64,000 nt of DNA from the NCBI GenBank assembly GCA_946902875.1, contig OX336348.1:14347741-14411740 (forward strand), written 5' to 3'. Below the pieces are notes generated by a model. That model saw nothing but the letters and a program-made list of their open reading frames with translations, ran no database searches and had not been told where the DNA came from. The DNA comes from Nematopogon swammerdamellus (taxonomy: Eukaryota; Arthropoda; Insecta; Lepidoptera; Adelidae). Positions within the stretch are counted from its first letter, which is position 1; every line of letters begins with the position of its first letter. Below are positions 22,286 to 34,076 of this stretch, piece after piece. Position numbers and translations under genes: made by a program.

Positions 22286-24170
22286 CTAGCTGAGCCCGCG
22301 GCTCCGCTCGCGTGAAGTTCGTATTTCAAAGAAGACAGTAAGTAACTATGGGCGAGGCCGAAGGCCGAGCTGCGTTCAGGAAGTCGATAAACCATATCTA
22401 AGAAAGTAAGTACGAGTAAGGGCGAGGGCGAAGGCAAGCTGCGTTAAGGTAAACGATAAACCTTGTCAAATAAAGTAAGTAACTAACGGCGAGGCCGAAG
22501 GCCGAGCTGCGTTCAGGAAGACCATGAACCTTCTCGAAGACAGTAAGTAACTGAGGGCGAGGCCGAAGGCCGAGCTGCGTTCAGGAAGACTATAAACCTT
22601 ATCGAAGAAAGTAAGTAACTGAGGGCGAGGCCGAAGGCCGAGCTGCGTTCAGAAAGACCAAGAACCTTCACGAAGACAGTAAGTAACTGAGGGCGAGGCA
22701 GAAGGCCGACCTGCGTTCAGGAAGGCGATAAACCTTATCTAAGAAAGTATGTAACTAAGGGCGAGGCCGAAGGCCGAGCTGCGTTCAGAAAACTATAAAC
22801 CTTCTCGAAAAAAGTAAGTAACTGAAAGCGAGGCCGAAGGCCGAGCTACGTTCAGGAATACCATAAACCTTCTCAAAGAAAGTAAGTAACTAAGGGCAAG
22901 GCCGAAGGCCGAGCTGCGTTCAGGAAGACTATAAACTTTCTCAAAGAAAGTAAGTAATTAAGGGCGAGGCCGAAGGCCGAGCTGCGTTCAGGAAGACTAT
23001 AAACCTTATCGAAGAAAGTATGTAACTAAGGGCGAGGCCGAAGGCCGAGCTGCATTCAGAAAGACTATAAACCTTCTCGAAGAAAGTAAGTAACTGAAAG
23101 CGAGGCCGAAGGCCGAGCTACGTTCAGGAAGACCATAAACCTTCTCGAAGAAAGTATGTAACTAAGGGCGAGGCCGAAGGCCGAGCTGCATTCAGAAAGA
23201 CTATAAACCTTCTCGAAGAAAGTAATTAACTGAAAGCGAGGCCGAAGGCCGAGCTACGTTCAGGAAGACCATAAACCTTCTCAAAGAAAGTAAGTAACAA
23301 AGGGCGAGGCCGAAGGCCGAGCTGCGTTCAGGAAGACGCTAAACCTTATCTAAGAAAGTAAGTAATTAAGGGCGAGGCCGAAGGCCGAGCTACGTTCAGG
23401 AAGACCATAAACCTTCTCGAAGAAACTAAGTAACTGAGGGCGAGGCCGAAGGCCGAGCTGCGTTCAGGAAGACTATAAACCTTCTCGAAGAAAGTAAGTA
23501 ACTGAGGGCGAGGCCGAAGGCCGAGCGGCGTTCAGGAAGACTTTAAACGTTCTCGAAGAAAGTAAGTAATTAAGGGCGAGGCCGAAGGCCGAGCTGCATT
23601 CAGAAAGACCATGAACCGTCTCGAAGACAGTAAGTAACTGAGGGCGAGGCCGAAGGCCGATCTGCGTTCAGGAAGGCGATAAACCTTATCTAAGAATGTA
23701 AGTAATTAAGGGCGAGGCCGAAGGCCGAGCTACGTTCAGGAAGACCATAAGACCATAATATTACATAAAAAAAAACAAAAACTTTCATACAAAGTCGTCG
23801 TCCCCATTTCCCCCCTTAAAGTTGTAATTTCCAAAAAATCCTTAACGGATTCTTACGTTATGAAATAAACCTATGTTCCAAATTTCAGCTTTCAGTAGTT
23901 TCAGCTGTGCGTTAATAGATCAGTCAGTCAGGACAAACAATTTTATAAGTATAGATATCTACTCTTTATTCTACTCGTATCTTCTACGCTACACCAACGC
24001 AACGCAACAGAACTGCTAACGCCATATATTACGACCATTCGACACTAAATTCCGTTTTCTTTGATACTGCTCAACCCTAAGGCTATTTAACTTTATGGTA
24101 TATAGCCTACTATAGTGAGCCTGAAGAACTACTTTTTACATTGGTGTAAACCGCATAAAAATCTGTTAAG
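22286..24170 (-). mobile_element. Non-autonomous Helitron, copy 2 (5'-truncated)
   Basis: Near-identical to copy 1 over the terminal CTAG (22286-22289), the GC-rich stem, the 68-bp array (about 22345-23745) and the following unique part. Similarity ends at ATCTGTTAAG (24170), so the TC end is missing. Its unit-by-unit variants match copy 1, which points to a recent common source. Confidence 0.75.
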
Positions 24171-24998
24171 CTTACTAGCAATTTGCTAGCATACCTCCCC
24201 ACTGCAAAGCCACGCCCCCCATCGTATTTGTGCGGAACCCTCGGTTTGCGGGTTCGACTCTACTTGGTCTGTGTTTTTTTTTTTATGTTAGTAACCTATT
24301 GACTTTATTTCTAGTAGACACTACGAAAGCTAAAATTTAGTTATTCCTGTCATTGTTGTCATTTTGAGAAAGAAAGACAGGAGTGAACGAATTATTTAAG
24401 AATCTTAATTTTAAGCACACAAATTTTAAGGTGATGTTAGTTGCAAGTGATATGACAGGTCTGAACTCGACAAAAATTTACAAATGCGCTTTAAATTTTT
24501 ATAAAATAATTCACTAATCGTCCATAGATTTTATTTCACAAATAAACGAAAAAAATTGCAATAAATGTTTTTAATAAAGAAATTAATAAAAACATTAAGA
24601 AATTAATTTCCGGTGGTGGAAACTCCGTTTATTTTTACATTAATTTTAGGTTTTAATGTTTTAAATGTAAAATTTATGTAAAATGAAACGTGTGAATAAA
24701 TGGATAATAAAAATTAATAATAACAAGTAAAAAGCCACCTCCATAGTTTTGAGCCGTTGCGGCAATTTATCGATCGACGCGCGACATTCGCTTGTTTTGG
24801 AAAAACAAATGTTGGTAATAGTTGAAGTATCACCTGCTGCGCTACTAGCAGCGGTGCCACGTGGCCGCGCGCGCGAATCGCCCCACTGTGGGCGGAGTCT
24901 CTTCCCTTCCCCTCGCATTCTCTACCCCTGCTTCACCCCATTGAATACCTACTGCGGCCGATATGACAGGGCCTTAACGTGAAAAATAATGACAATTC
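24171..24998. other. Gene-free stretch
   Basis: AT-rich DNA with a GC-rich CCACGTGGCCGCGCGCGCGA patch near 24857. No supported gene. Confidence 0.4.
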
Positions 24999-26630
24999 TT
25001 GCTTTTTATGGAGTATTGTTGCATATTACATGCAGCCATGAGCTACCTGACCACCTATGTACCATATGCTATCAAATCAATGCGTTTTGCGCCCTTCACT
25101 CCTTCTGAAATTGAGTTATGCATCAAGTCAATAAAGAAAAAACCCACAAAAGACTTCTATGACATTCCATGTAACATTCTACATATCCTTCCTAACTTCT
25201 TTGTGGGTATACTTCTTGACTTATTCAATAACTGCGTGCGTGCTGGGGTATATCCGGATTCTTTCAAAATGGTCAAGGTTACACCGGTCTACAAAGGTAA
25301 AGGTAAAAAGGATGCGATGTCAAACTATAGACCGATATCAATTATACCTGTGTTTTCCAAGGTGTTCGAGCTTGGTCTGTGCGACCGCATTTCAAAGTTT
25401 TTTGGTGATAATGAACTGCTCAACAAAGCCCAATTTGCTTACCAGAAGGGGCGCTCCACAATAGATGCAGTACGTGAGCTGCTTCACTCTGTATTAAAAC
25501 AATTAGAGAGAGGAAGATATGTAGCAGTTCTACTGTGCGACTTGTCACGCGCTTTTGATCTCGTGGACCACCAACTGCTCCTGGCCAAGCTCGAGCACTA
25601 CGGAATAAGAGGACCTTTTCTTGAGACAATCGCATCCTTTCTCGGAAGTCGTGTGCAGGTGACGGCGGTTGGCTCTGACGGTACTAGATCCGACCCGTGC
25701 ACTGTGGGATCAATTTCTGTGCCGCAAGGCTCTGCCTGCGGCAACTACTTGTTTCTTGTATTGATTAATGATCTGCCAGCAGCTGCTCCCGATGTAAAGT
25801 TTTTAATATTCGCGGATGACACCTGCACTGTGGTGTGAGGAGCGAATATCGCTGACCTACGCACAAATCTTGAGCTGACGACGAGTAGTCTCACGCGCTG
25901 GTTCCGGGCAAATGGGATGATTCTTAATCTAGAAAAAACAAATCTCATCCACTTCGGCCTTCGCGGTGCACACACTGAGTCGATCTCACTAGTTTGTGAC
26001 GGAGTGTCCATTCCCCAGGTGAGCTCTGCAAAGTTCCTCGGGGTGATCATTGACTCAGGCCTTAAGTTTGACGACCACATAAACACCCTATGCGACAAAC
26101 TCGGCCGAGCGTCCTTCGCGCTGTCACGTTTGGTACCAACACTTGACTCAAGAGCCGTACGTATGGCATACTACGGCTACTTCCACTCAGTAATGTCGTA
26201 CGGCATCGAATTGTGGGGCACTGCTGCCGAACGTGACAGGGCGTTCAGGATGCAGAAACGTGCCGTGCGAATACTTGCTGGCGTCCCCTGGGACACTCCA
26301 GCACGTGAAATATTCATAAAAATGAAAATTCTTACGCTACCCAGTGTGTACATCGCGGAGGTGGCCAAGTTCGTTAGGAGAGAATCTCATTTGTTTGAAA
26401 CCAGTGAAGCTAGTCATGTCTTTTCCACCCGAAACCGTGACAATCTCCGTCCTGTTGAACACAGACTCGCCAGATCTGAAAAATCGGTTTTTGTAATTGG
26501 GCCAAAGCTCTATAATAAAATAAACACAGAAATTAAAAATGCTGAATCATTCAACAGCTTTGTCGGCAGACTGAAGCGCTTTCTGGTGGAGAAGGCGTAC
26601 TATTCGGTCGAGGAATTCCTTAACGAATGA
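24999..26630 (+). pseudogene. LINE reverse transcriptase, C-terminal two thirds
   Basis: Non-LTR retrotransposon reverse transcriptase. The fingers/palm part is at 24999-25838: TPVYKGKGKKDAMSNYRPIS (RT motif 2), DLSRAFDLVDH (motif A, catalytic Asp), VPQGSACGNYLF (motif B) and FADDT (motif C). Frame continues in phase to 26630 (KFLGVIIDS thumb region, RAVRIL.., MKILTLPS) after a single TGA at 25836-25838. The endonuclease is absent: the copy is 5'-truncated, as target-primed reverse transcription often leaves. A CR1/L2/Jockey-like clade is likely; I cannot place it more finely. Confidence 0.88.
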
Positions 26631-26945
26631 GTTTCTGCTTGCTTTTATAGGTACCTAATGTATTTTTTTTTTTCGTACATCCATAAAAAAAAAAAAAAAA
26701 AAAAGGTATTACTGATGTGCACCTATTTGACTGGCGATTTTATGTCGGTTTTATATTATTAATAATTTTAATTTGAATAGGATTTATTTATTATGTTTGA
26801 ATTTTTTGAATTGAAATTGAATTGAATATCGTTAAATTGTATTTTATTTTGTAAATTGTAAAATTTTAAAATGTGTGAATGTGAATTTGTGACTTGTATA
26901 TGTTATATACCAATAAATATTCTATTCTATTCTATTCTATTCTAT
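26631..26945 (+). repeat. LINE 3' UTR and (TTCTA)n tail
   Basis: AT-rich 3' UTR with an A run at 26684-26704 and a terminal AATAAATATTCTATTCTATT pentamer run (about 26912-26943), abutting the polymerase coding sequence. Confidence 0.8.
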
Positions 26946-27199
26946 TTATATCCAACAACGCGGAACGCGAACAGAGTTAGTACATATCCACACTACTCAA
27001 CAGTTTTAAACACTGACGGTATGTCCTTACCACCGTCGTTTGATGATATTAAAACATTTGAACGCAATAATCCTCGCATCAGTGTCAATATATATGGTGT
27101 GTCAAACCAAACTGAAATAAATGGCCCCCTATACGTTACTGAGAAGCGAAAACTACATCACATAAATTTACTTTTCATCGAAAAGGGTGAAAAAAGTCA
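26945..27199 (+). pseudogene. POLB: DNA polymerase B, second segment
   Basis: The frame reads YPTTRNANRVSTY.., then SVNIYGV and a KLHHINLLFIEK block, the stretch before the zinc-finger-like region in Polinton polymerases. It is cut at about 27199. The last 50 bp recur at 29534-29583, so the break lies inside an old tandem duplication. Confidence 0.78.
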
Positions 27200-27880
27200 C
27201 TATCAATCAATCAATCAATACTAATAATAAATCTGTAAGGGATGGTCATGGAGTAAGTTACTTTGTTTTAGGAAATATTCAGTTTGTAGCCTCTATATAT
27301 GATACTAAAGCTAAATTGACGATTTTTAGAAATCTTTTCTGTATGTATGTATGTATGTATGTATGTATGTTCCTCCAGAACTCTTAAAGCCATCATCCGA
27401 ATTTGATGAAACTTAGTACAAGCCCATTTTACTATACGGGAAACAGGATAGGCTAACTAAAATTCACTTCCGGCTACGCTAAGATGTGGCTCCCATACAA
27501 ATCGAATCGAAATAAAAGCGGCGCGGCGCGGCGACGGCGGTTTATGGCGGCTAGCTGCCGGGGCCGGCGGTGGGGGCGGAGGCGCGGGGTGCGGTCTGGC
27601 GGAGCGCGGTGTGTGTATGCCACGTGATGTATGCATTGTCTCGAGCCAGAGTATCTTATTTAATTCGATTCATAATATTATGTAGGTTTACTTCGTTAGG
27701 TAGGTATCTATTTGATAAATTTTAGGTGCAAACCTATGTAAAGTGTTGTTGCAAGTCGATGTTAGCGGATATTTACTTAATGGAGTTTCTATTTGATTTA
27801 AGTTATTTTGATCGTATGTTTATTATATTGTAAGTAGTGTAGTATGCGCGCACTATTAGCGAAAAGATTCTTATTTTTAC
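27200..27880. other. Insertion part 1: repeat mosaic
   Basis: ATCA repeats (27203-27220), a (TATG)n run at 27342-27370, and a GC-rich patch at 27518-27610. No supported gene. Together with the next two features it splits the polymerase gene. Confidence 0.5.
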
Positions 27881-27884
27881 CCGA

Positions 27885-28325
27885 CTACGGCGAAGCGAAA
27901 AGGAGAGTTATGTGTTTGACCGGTATGTATGTATGTATGTATGTATGTATGTATGTATGTATGTATGTATGTATGTATGTATGTATGTATGTATGTATGT
28001 ATGTATGTATGTATGTATGTATGTATGTATGTATGTATGTATGTATGTATGTATGTACGTACGTATGTATGTATGTATGTATGTATGTATGTATGTATGT
28101 ATGTATCATCTGTTTCCTCATAACTTCGAAACTACTTATCATAATTTGACAAATGAGGTATCGTTGGATGCGTCTTGACGCTGGATAGAGGCTATGTGAC
28201 GTCCCATAAAATTGTATATGGCGCCCTATAAAGGACATAAAGTCATGACCAAATTTTTTTTAATGATGCCATGTTGGGGACCAAATGAAAGGGCTTAATT
28301 AACACATTTCAAAAATGTATATATT
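27885..28325 (+). mobile_element. Short interspersed repeat with (TATG)n core
   Basis: It begins TTTACCCGACTACGGCGAAG, carries about 46 TATG units (27923-28106) with a small TACG variant, then CATCTGTTTCCTCATAACTTC and GAAAGGGCTTAATTA. The same family lies in the opposite direction at 50500-50815, and a related piece at 36120-36296. Confidence 0.65.
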
Positions 28326-29485
28326 TCTACTAATATTATAAACGCGAAAGTTTGTGAATGAGTTGCGTTCAGGAAGACGATAAACCTACTCAAAGAAAGT
28401 AAGTAACTAATGGCGAGGCCGAAGGCCGAGCTGCGTTCGGGAAGACTGTAAACCTTCTCGAAGAAAGTAAGTAACAAAAGGCGAGGCCGAAAGCCGAGCT
28501 TCGTTCAGGAAGACCCTAAACCTTCTCAAAGAAAGCAAGTAACAAAGGGCGAGGCCGAAGGCCGAGCTGCGTTCAGGAAGAGGATAAACCTTCTCGAAGA
28601 CAGAAAGTAACTATGGGCGAGACCGAAGGCCGAGATGTGTTCAGGAAGAAGATAAACATTTTCGAAGAAAGTAAAAAAGAAGTTACTTTCTTCTAAAAGA
28701 TTTATGGCCTTCCTGAACGCAGCACGGCCTTCGGACTCGCTCTCTGGTACTTACATTCTTCGAAAAGGTTATCCTCTTCCTAAAAGCAGCACGGCCTTCG
28801 GCCTCGCCCTTTGTTACCTACTTTCTTAAAGATGGTTTATCCTCTTCCTGAACGCAGCTCGGCCTTCGGCCTCGCCCTCTGTTACTTACTTTCTCCGAGA
28901 AGGTTTATGGTCTTCCTGAACGGAGCTCGGCCTTCGGCCTCGCCCTCTGATACTTTCTTCGGAAAGGTTATCCTCTTCCTGAACGCAGCTCGGCCTTCGG
29001 CCTCGCCCTTTGTTACTTACTTTTTTCGAGAAGTTTTATGGTATTCCTGAACGGAGCTCGGCCTTCGGCCTCGCCCTCTGTTACTTACTTTCTTTGAAAA
29101 GGTTATCCTCTTCCTGAACGCAGCTCGGCCTTCGGCCTCGCCCATAGTTACTTACTGTCTTCGAGAAGGTTTATCGTTTTCCTGAACGCAGCTCGGCCTT
29201 CCGCCTCGCCCTCTGTTACTTACTTTCTTAGAAAAGGTTACCCTCATCCTGAACGCAGCTCGGCCTTCGGCCTCGCCCATAGTTACTTACTGTCTTGGAG
29301 AAGGTTTATCGTCTTCCTGAACGCAACTCCGCCTTCGGCCTCAAAATGTTACTCACTTTCTTCGAGACGGTTTATCGTTTACCTGAATCCAGCTCGCCCT
29401 TAGTTACTAGCCTGAACCCAGCTCGCCCATAGTTCTTCCTTTGAAATACGAATTTCACGTGAGCGAAGCCGCGGGCAAAAGCTAG
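28326..29485 (+). mobile_element. Non-autonomous Helitron with inverted arrays, copy 4
   Basis: Starts TCTACTAATATTATAAACGC and ends GCGGGCAAAAGCTAG followed by T. Units of the 68-bp family run in one direction to about 28675, then in the opposite direction to 29410, so the array folds back on itself. It lies inside the polymerase gene. Confidence 0.75.
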
Positions 29486-32221
29486 TTGCTTAATAAAAAA
29501 TCTTCCACGGTTGGTGCGTTCACAAATAACCCAAAAACTACATCACATAAATTTACTTTTCATCGAAAAGGGTGAAAAAAGTCATTATTGCTTAATAAAA
29601 AATCTTCCACGGTTGGTGCGTTCACAAATAACCCATCACCATGGTAAAATATTCTTATGTGAAGAATGCTTGCTTCCTTTTTCTAACGAGATCAAGTTTG
29701 AAAATCATGACTGTTCGCGAGTTCGAGTTATCTTAGCGCAGGAAAATAAATGTCTTCAGTTCGAACACTATGAAAGGACACAAAGGGTACCTTTCGCTAT
29801 ATACGCTGATTTTGAAAGTATGTTACGCGCTTGTTCAGAAAAAGAAACCAATAAAACTGAACGAACTCAATGTGTTAACATTCACATACCTACATGCTTC
29901 GGGTATTATATTTGCTCCTATGTCAAACCAGAATTGAATAAGTTGGTAACCTATCGTGGACCTGATTGTGTTAAAACATTTATTCATAAACTAACTATAG
30001 ATGTGTTGAGATTGCAGAATATTTTAAGCTATAATGCACCAATGAAATCATTAACAGTTGAGCAGAAAAATATATTGAATGAAGCTGAGAAATATTACAT
30101 CTGTAAGGAACTGCTGTTCGGTGACTGTGTTAGCGATCATGATCATTTAACAGGTAAATTTCGCGGGCCGGCCCATTCTCAATGTAATTTAGTTCTTCGC
30201 AAATGCCCCTTCATACCGATATTTTTCCATAACTTATCGGGATACGATTGTCACTTGTTTATAACTGAATTAGCAAATACGAAAGGACGTATAAAAGTCA
30301 TACCGAAGAACAAAGAAAATTATATCAGTTTTACGAAGTTTTTACCACTGGGTGATGGTCGGTTTGCTCAAATGAAATTTATAGATTCTTTTAAATTTCT
30401 TAGTTCGAGCCTTGACAAACTCAGTAAAAGCTTAAAAAGTGATGATTTCAAACATTTAAAACGGATATTTAATGATTCAGATCTTTTCAACCTATTGCGT
30501 CAAAAAGGTGTCTATCCATATGATTATATGGATTCGCTCGACAAATATGAAAAGACTACGTTACCGAATATTTCAGATTTTTATAACAGACTTACTGGAA
30601 CACATATTACGCAAAGTGAATATGATCATGCCCAGAATGTCTGGCACATTTTTGGTGTAAGAAACTTTGGAGAATATACAGACCTCTACCTAAAATCTGA
30701 CATACTTTTGCTGTGTGACGTATTTGAAAATTTTCGAGAGATGAGTTTAGAATTTTACAAACTTGATCCAGCTTATTATATTACATCACCAGGTTTAAGT
30801 TGGGACGCAATGTTGTTGTACACAAAGGTAAAACTGGAACTAGTTTCGGATTTGGAAATATATGAATTTTTAGAAAAAGGCGTTCGCGGAGGTCTCGCCC
30901 AAAGTTAACTGCGATATGCTAAGGCAAATAATAGATATTTATCAGATTATGATAAAAACGAAAGAACGTCTTTCCTGGTGTATCTAGATTGTAATAACTT
31001 GTACGATTTTGTAATGATGAGGAAATTGCCTATAGCCAACTTTCGATTTCTGAGCGTGAATGAAGTTGAGAAATTTAATGTTTGCGATGTGGACGATGAC
31101 TCAGACGTAGGATATATTCTGGAAGTCGACATGGATTATCCGGAATATCTCCACGACGCTCATGCAGATTTACCATTTGCTCCTGAGAAATTCACCCCCA
31201 TTAATGGTACAAATAATAAACTCATTGCAAGTCTATACAACAAGAACAAATACGTTATTCATAATATTAATTTGAAAGCTTTTATACATAACGGTTTAAT
31301 TTAAAAAAAATTCACAGGGTGCTTACATTTACACAAACACATTTTTTAAAGAAATATATCGAGCTTAATACTTCTCTACGCAAACAAGCTAAGTCAGAAT
31401 TTGAAAAGGACAACTTTAAATTATATAATAATGCAATATTTGGAAAGATCATTGAAAATAAACGCAATCAAGTCGATGTGAAGTTAGCAAATGTATGGAG
31501 AGACCATACAAATCTGACGAACAAAGTTCTCGGGGCAGGTAAATTGATTTCTCGACCTAACTTCAAAAATATCTCTGTATTTTCTGAAAATTTGGTCGCT
31601 ATTCAGCTGAACCCGACTGAAATTGTTTTGGACAGACCTATTTATATCGGGTTCACCGTCTTAGAATTGGCCAAGACTCATTTATATAATTTTCATTATT
31701 CTGTAATGAAGCCTCTGCATGATAGTAATATCAAGTTGTGTTACACTAATACTGACAGTCTTTTATATCATGTACATACCAATGATTTTTACAAAGACAT
31801 GAAAAAAAATATATCATTTTTTGATACAAGCAATTTCTCAAAAGACAATATTTATAATATCCCACGCGTACACGACAAAATACCAGGACTATTCAAAGAT
31901 GAATTGGGTGGTCTTCCCGTGGAGGAATTTATAGGGTTGAGAGCAAAATTATACTGCATTAAAACACCTGAATTCTCTATTAAAAAAGCTTAAGGGGTCA
32001 CCCCATCTGCAACAAAATTAATAAACCGAAAATAATATAGGAAGACTCTCGATAGCGATGAGTCTCTACAACGTAAAATGTTAACAATTCGATCAATGAA
32101 ACACGTGTTATACACTCAAGAGATAAACAAAACAGTTCTCAATAGATCTGATGATAAACGACAATTGTTCAAAAATAAGTATAGTACATTACCCTGGGGG
32201 AATTACCGAACTATGTTTTGA
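29486..32221 (+). pseudogene. POLB: DNA polymerase B, main segment
   Basis: Protein-primed family-B polymerase that would replicate the element. The frame 29511-30908 holds a C2H2-like finger (CEEC..H..C), exonuclease motifs ExoI (YADFES, residues 98-103 of that frame), ExoII (NLSGYD) and ExoIII (YLKSD), and a treble-clef block DHDHLTG..RG..H..C. A stop near 30908 and a frameshift precede 30978-31304 with motif A (YLDCNNLYDF). A further shift precedes 31319-31993 with motif B (KLYNNAIFGK) and motif C YTNTDS, where the first catalytic Asp is replaced by Asn. C-terminal homology continues in another frame to TGA at 32219-32221. It is clearly inactive. Confidence 0.92.
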
Positions 32222-32244
32222 TTCAAACATCGTTCTAATTTACG

Positions 32245-32745
32245 TCTCAGAAATTGTGTTCTGTAATATTAATACACCTACTGTGTTTATTTTATGTGTA
32301 TCTTTCATGATTGCAACCCTTTCTTTACCAATACATGTTATTATTTAAAGGGTAATATTTGTAATTAATTATTAAGTCTCAGAAATTATGTTCTGTAATA
32401 TTAATGTACTGTGTTTATTTTAAGTGTATCTTTCATGATTGCAACCCTTTCTTTACCAATACAGGTTATTATTTAAAGGGTAATATTTGTAATTAATTAT
32501 TAAGTCTCAGAAATTATGTTCTGTAATATTAATGTACTGTGTTTATTTTAAGTGTATCTTTCATGATTGCAACCCTTTCTTTACCAATACAGGTTATTAT
32601 TTAAAGGGTAATATTTGTAATTAATTATTAAGTCTCAGAAATTATGTTCTGTAATATTAATGTACTGTGTTTATTTTATATGTACCTTTAGTGCTTTTAA
32701 CCCTTTCTTTGTCATTGCGTGTTTTTTATTTAAATAAATCGCTTT
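32245..32745. repeat. 128-bp tandem repeat, about 3.7 units
   Basis: TAAGTCTCAGAAATTATG recurs at 32373, 32501 and 32629, exactly 128 bp apart, with a diverged first unit from 32245 and a decaying last one. It fills the gap between two convergent genes, polymerase and the minus-strand gene at 32775. Confidence 0.9.
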
Positions 32746-32774
32746 GAGTTGTAAATACGCTTTTATTTTAAACA

Positions 32775-33209
32775 TCAGTATGCAAAATTACAATAAATCA
32801 CTTTTTTGGAAATTAACTTTAAAACTCTTTCAGTAGTATCCAGAATTTCATCAAACCCTGCTCCTTGCACAACATATTGTCCTTGAATTGATGGCACTTC
32901 ACAAGTATCGAGCCCATCGGGCAGAACATCAAAAATTTGTATCTTGATTAACTGCTGCCCCCTAGTCTGTGCCGGTGCCATTAGATACGACGACAAAGCT
33001 TGCAGTTGATCTTTCCTAGTTCTTTTTTGTTTCTGTTTCTTACACAAATCGATGCATTCTGTTTGCTTGATCTGAAAATAAAAAAAAATAACATTAATTC
33101 AGTTAATTTTATTTAATTTCTAAAGTGGTAAAAATAATTATACCTCAAGAATTTTTTTATTTATAGGTAATATTTTAAAAAAGAAAAATATTTATCTTAC
33201 CGATGTCAT
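32775..33209 (-). CDS. Two-exon small Polinton gene, unknown function
   Basis: Exon 1 (33209-33201) codes MTS. The donor GTAAGA at 33200 and acceptor TTTTCAG at 33072 delimit a 129-nt intron, and exon 2 runs 33071-32775. The frame is intact, giving about 108 aa: a Lys/Arg-rich N-terminal part (KKQKQKRTRKDQ), then a compact acidic domain (IQIFDVLPDGLDTCEVP.., GAGFDEIL). No signal peptide or membrane segment. Its 5' end faces the gene at 33581 across about 370 bp. I do not recognise the family; the basic segment suggests nucleic-acid binding or nuclear location. The reading frame across the splice supports a real gene. Confidence 0.6.
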
Positions 33210-33580
33210 GATGATGTAGAGAAACGTGTGTACAAACAAGACTTTAATCTATAACTGACCATTCAGCTCCACACAACATAGACTATGATTTGATTTTCAC
33301 ACTTTCCATTTTTATGAATACTGAGAATTTATCATCAAACGTAATACAAGTTTAAAATTCTTGAAATTACTGATGATGAGTCATAAATTATATTTGTACA
33401 CGTGCATGAAATAGGTATTTCAGAAATAATCATCATACACACAACTTAACATTTTAGTCATATACATAGCTCAACAAAATATATAATGTTGACACTAAGT
33501 GTGTGACGAATTAATTTCTACCTTTTCTTGCGAAAGGTTGCAGTCGAGCCTGACGCTGAAACTAATTACTGCTAGTAATC
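33210..33580. promoter_or_regulatory. Divergent promoter region
   Basis: About 370 bp between two genes that start back to back. On the minus strand GGTCAGTTATAG, near 33256-33268, offers an initiator (TCAGT) about 50 nt upstream of ATG 33209. On the plus strand AAATATATAATG near 33477 could be a TATA box for the gene at 33581. Confidence 0.45.
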
Positions 33581-34076
33581 ATGTCTGCTCATGTTATCGT
33601 AGACGTGCAAGGTTTCAAAACGTCTGGCAACGAGTTTATTTTGAAAGAATTGGCTATAGCTTCATACGGAAAAACCGAAGTTTTTATTTTGAAGCCACCG
33701 TTTCCTTATTGGAAACTGACCAATGAAGAAAAGAGACAAGTGCGCTGGATAGAAAAGAATCTCGGAATATCATGGAGGGAAGGCTTTTTGAACACGAATG
33801 AATTCAACAATTACGTTAAACCATACTTACAAGACAAGACTTTATACTGTAAAGGCATTGAAAAAGCTGCCTGGATAAAGAGATTTCGTAATAATGATAA
33901 TGTTGTAAACCTGGAATCGTTTGATTGTCCTAATTTTAAGAAATTAGCTGAAACTTATTGTAAGGATTCGGATAAATATAATTGTATTAGTCATAAGACC
34001 ATTGTGCTCTAAAAATGTCATGTGTTTAGCGGAATGGTGTTACGAAGTTGATTTTGATAGAGATACGGTAAATTAA
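33581..34076 (+). pseudogene. DnaQ/RNase-H-like protein of Polinton type
   Basis: The open frame from 33581 codes 143 aa (MSAHVIVDVQGFK..). The VIVDVQ strand with Asp, followed by NEFILKELAI, resembles ExoI of DEDD exonucleases, but with D-x-Q instead of D-x-E. Then come FILKPPFPYW, RWIEKNLGISWREG and KGIEKAAWIKRF. The frame ends at 34012, but a Cys-rich continuation typical of the family (a paralogue at 54800-55282 has the same layout) lies one frame over to 34076, so one indel near 34000 is likely. AATAAA at 34189. Fold assignment is inference; catalytic activity is doubtful. Confidence 0.65.

Larger units (their letters stand above)
15493..26944. other. Composite 11.4-kb insertion splitting the polymerase gene
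   Basis: The polymerase stops at about 15490 and resumes at 26945 (YPTTRNANRVSTY). The block contains repeats, SINEs, MITEs, a Helitron and a LINE, listed separately. Exact junctions with the coding sequence are blurred by a few bases. At 15500-16500 I see no gene, only a GC-rich patch at 15840-15960 that might be a promoter remnant. Confidence 0.75.

Noticed and set aside
27844..28238. Long YVCM / YIHT open frames on both strands
   Set aside because: They are translations of the (TATG)n microsatellite, not genes.
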